Positions 5,709 through 6,870 of a DNA stretch of 6,870 nucleotides are shown here, in pieces (position 1 is the stretch's first letter; each line of letters starts with the position of its first letter). The notes under the pieces were generated by a model. That model did no database searches. It was not told where the DNA came from and was given only the letters and a program-made list of their open reading frames with translations. This DNA is from an uncultured bacterium. Its GTDB lineage: Bacteria; Patescibacteriota; Minisyncoccia; Phycocordibacterales; CAIJYI01. The stretch spans positions 1-6,870 of the forward strand of contig CALMXW010000010.1 of NCBI GenBank assembly GCA_937871115.1, given 5' to 3'. The position numbers and the translations under genes were made by a program.

Positions 5709-6104
5709 ATGAAATTTACCCTCGTATCAATTCTTATCGCTGGAGTTTTCATTGGTGGGGCAGTGCTGCTTTCACGTGGAAACGGCGGCGTTCAAACAGA
5801 CACGAGTGTTCCCATAAATAATGTGAGTATGGTGGACGGAAAACAAATCATAGAGATTCGCGCAAAGGGAGGGTACCAGCCGGCAAAGAGCGTTGCACGA
5901 TCGGGTGTGCCTACCATCCTGCGATTTAACACGAGCGGCACTTTCGACTGCTCGTCTTCGGTCCGTATCTCGAGCCTTGGTGTCAGCAAGCTCCTTCCGC
6001 AGACGGGTACGACGGATATTGATCTCGGGGTTCCGAAGGCGGGGGTTTTGCAGGGTACGTGCGGCATGGGGATGTACCCATTTGAAGTCGCCTTCCAAAG
6101 TTAG
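5709..6104 (+). CDS. Membrane-anchored cupredoxin-like protein without histidine
   Basis: A 131-residue protein with an N-terminal hydrophobic helix (about 4-22), either a signal peptide or an anchor. There is no lipobox cysteine, so the rest should face outwards. The remaining part looks like a cupredoxin-type beta sandwich: a GGYQP strand near 54-58, GVPTILRFNTSGTFDCS (66-82), the LPQTG turn (96-100) and a C-terminal TCGMGMYPFEV (117-127). The likely metal ligands are C81, C118, M120 and M122. No histidine occurs anywhere in the protein, so a classical type-1 blue copper site (two His, Cys, Met) is impossible; a thiolate/thioether Cu(I) site is the likely alternative, by inference. It follows the HMA-membrane gene by 13 bp and closes the copper operon, suggesting it accepts or buffers exported copper. 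The cupredoxin-like assignment is by motif pattern only. Confidence 0.78.
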   Translation: MKFTLVSILIAGVFIGGAVLLSRGNGGVQTDTSVPINNVSMVDGKQIIEIRAKGGYQPAKSVARSGVPTILRFNTSGTFDCSSSVRISSLGVSKLLPQTGTTDIDLGVPKAGVLQGTCGMGMYPFEVAFQS

Positions 6105-6113
6105 GAACTCGGC

Positions 6114-6142
6114 TTGTAAAAAAGTTGTTTTCAAGTTATTGT
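6114..6142 (+). promoter_or_regulatory. Possible tRNA-Val promoter
   Basis: TTGTAA (6114-6119) and TATTGT (6137-6142) are separated by 17 bp, each matching consensus at four of six positions. The predicted start near 6149 would leave a leader of only about two bases before the tRNA. No terminator is visible between the copper operon and this site, so read-through is an alternative. Confidence 0.4.
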
Positions 6143-6150
6143 GTGTTCAC

Positions 6151-6227
<77 letters not shown>

Positions 6228-6232
6228 AAAAC

Positions 6233-6241
6233 TGGTATCTT
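6233..6241 (+). promoter_or_regulatory. Weak extended -10 before the phospholipase D-like gene
   Basis: TG-G-TATCTT (6233-6241) resembles an extended -10. It would start transcription about 15 nt before the ATG at 6263. There is no clear -35, and part of that position falls inside the tRNA-Val gene. Co-transcription with the tRNA is equally possible. Confidence 0.25.
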
Positions 6242-6262
6242 CTCCGCCAGAGCACACAAGCC

Positions 6263-6870
6263 ATGCAGAAATATCGCATCTTTGGAACCTCAGAAAAAGC
6301 GTGGAAAGGAATGCTTTCCGCCATCACCAATGCGCGAAAGAGCATCTACCTCGAGATGTACATTTTTAACAACGATACGGAAGACTACAACTTTTTACAG
6401 GAGCTGGTAAAGAGTGCGCAGAGGGGTGTGAAGGTGGTGGTCATCCTGGACGTTTTCGGGAGTAAGATTCTCGGGAAGGATGCCGTCGCGGAGCTTCGAG
6501 ATGCTGGTGTCGAAGTTCTTTTCTTTAGTTTTTTCTTTCGTCGCACGCATCGAAAAATTCTTATCATCGATGGAGTGACGGCTTTTGTGGGCGGGGTAAA
6601 CATCCGTCAACGTTTCACTTTTTGGAAAGACCTCCAGGTGCAAGTCTCTGGGCGAATCGTCGGTTCGATTTTGCGATCCTTCGCGAGAATGTATAAAGAG
6701 TGTGGTGGAAAGGATCAGCTCCTCACCTCGATCTCTCGCTCTGCCGTGTTGCCGCGCGCGAAGATGTGGTTTGTTGAGCGAGGGGTGGGCAAGCGCGAGC
6801 ATCTCTTGCGGGAGTATTATGAAAAGAGAATCGTGAGCGCACGAAAGAATATAACGATTGTCACGCCGTT
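6263..6870 (+). CDS. Phospholipase D / cardiolipin synthase-like protein, 3' end beyond the window
   Basis: The frame is open from ATG 6263 to the right edge (202 complete codons, no stop). The product matches the first half of a bacterial PLD-superfamily phosphatidyltransferase: an N-terminal LSAITNARKSIYLEMYIF block (18-35), an RGVKVVVILDVFGS strand (54-67), then HKD motif 1 as H96-x-K98-x4-D103 followed by the typical GGVNI (110-114) and a WKDLQVQVSG segment (121-130). The second HKD motif would lie beyond the window; the last visible residues (ITIVTP, about 197-202) are where the second half normally begins. Cardiolipin synthases join two phosphatidylglycerols; other PLD proteins hydrolyse phosphodiesters. 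No N-terminal membrane helices are present, unlike E. coli ClsA but like ClsB-type enzymes. No earlier in-frame start is plausible, as tRNA-Val ends 35 bp upstream. Confidence 0.88.
   Translation, partial: MQKYRIFGTSEKAWKGMLSAITNARKSIYLEMYIFNNDTEDYNFLQELVKSAQRGVKVVVILDVFGSKILGKDAVAELRDAGVEVLFFSFFFRRTHRKILIIDGVTAFVGGVNIRQRFTFWKDLQVQVSGRIVGSILRSFARMYKECGGKDQLLTSISRSAVLPRAKMWFVERGVGKREHLLREYYEKRIVSARKNITIVTP

Noticed and set aside
6105..6150. A terminator at the end of the copper operon
   Set aside because: Only a 4-bp CTTG/CAAG pairing with a long A/T loop is present and no T-run follows. I cannot support a rho-independent terminator.

Overview
The window reads like a piece of a small, compact bacterial genome, most plausibly Candidatus Patescibacteria (Parcubacteria-like). 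This is an inference. It rests on short genes with gaps of a few bases, near-absence of Shine-Dalgarno sequences, start codons sitting directly at predicted transcription starts, CCA-encoding tRNAs and a roughly 50% GC content judged by eye. The standard genetic code fits: a 755-residue gene reads through cleanly, and TAA and TAG end the genuine genes.

Layout. A hypothetical gene on the minus strand runs off the left edge (628 to 1) and is the only gene with a strong Shine-Dalgarno. Diverging from it is msrA (759-1322), a methionine-S-sulfoxide reductase interrupted by one in-frame TAA exactly at the catalytic glutamate codon. Next come tRNA-His(GTG) (1421-1495), preceded by a promoter and a 9-bp leader hairpin, then a NADAR/YbiA-family gene (1531-1977) with a rho-independent terminator (2001-2020).

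The core is a copper-homeostasis operon from 2041 to 6104. It holds a consensus promoter with a perfect CsoR-type palindrome in its spacer, csoR (copper-sensing repressor), copA (Cu+ P1B-ATPase), an HMA domain fused to a DsbD/TauE-SafE-like membrane domain, and a membrane-anchored cupredoxin-like protein that contains no histidine. The first three genes are 4-5 bp apart; the fourth also has its own TATAAT box. The inferred logic is that copper releases CsoR, CopA exports Cu+, and the HMA-membrane protein and the Cys/Met-rich cupredoxin handle copper or thiol redox at or outside the membrane.

The right end has tRNA-Val(TAC) (6151-6227) and, 35 bp on, the 5' part of a phospholipase D/cardiolipin synthase-like gene (6263 to the edge) with an intact first HKD motif.

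The most notable points are the stop codon replacing the MsrA catalytic glutamate, the HMA-DsbD fusion plus histidine-free cupredoxin in a CsoR-controlled operon, the recurrent leaderless promoter architecture, and the hairpin leader of tRNA-His.
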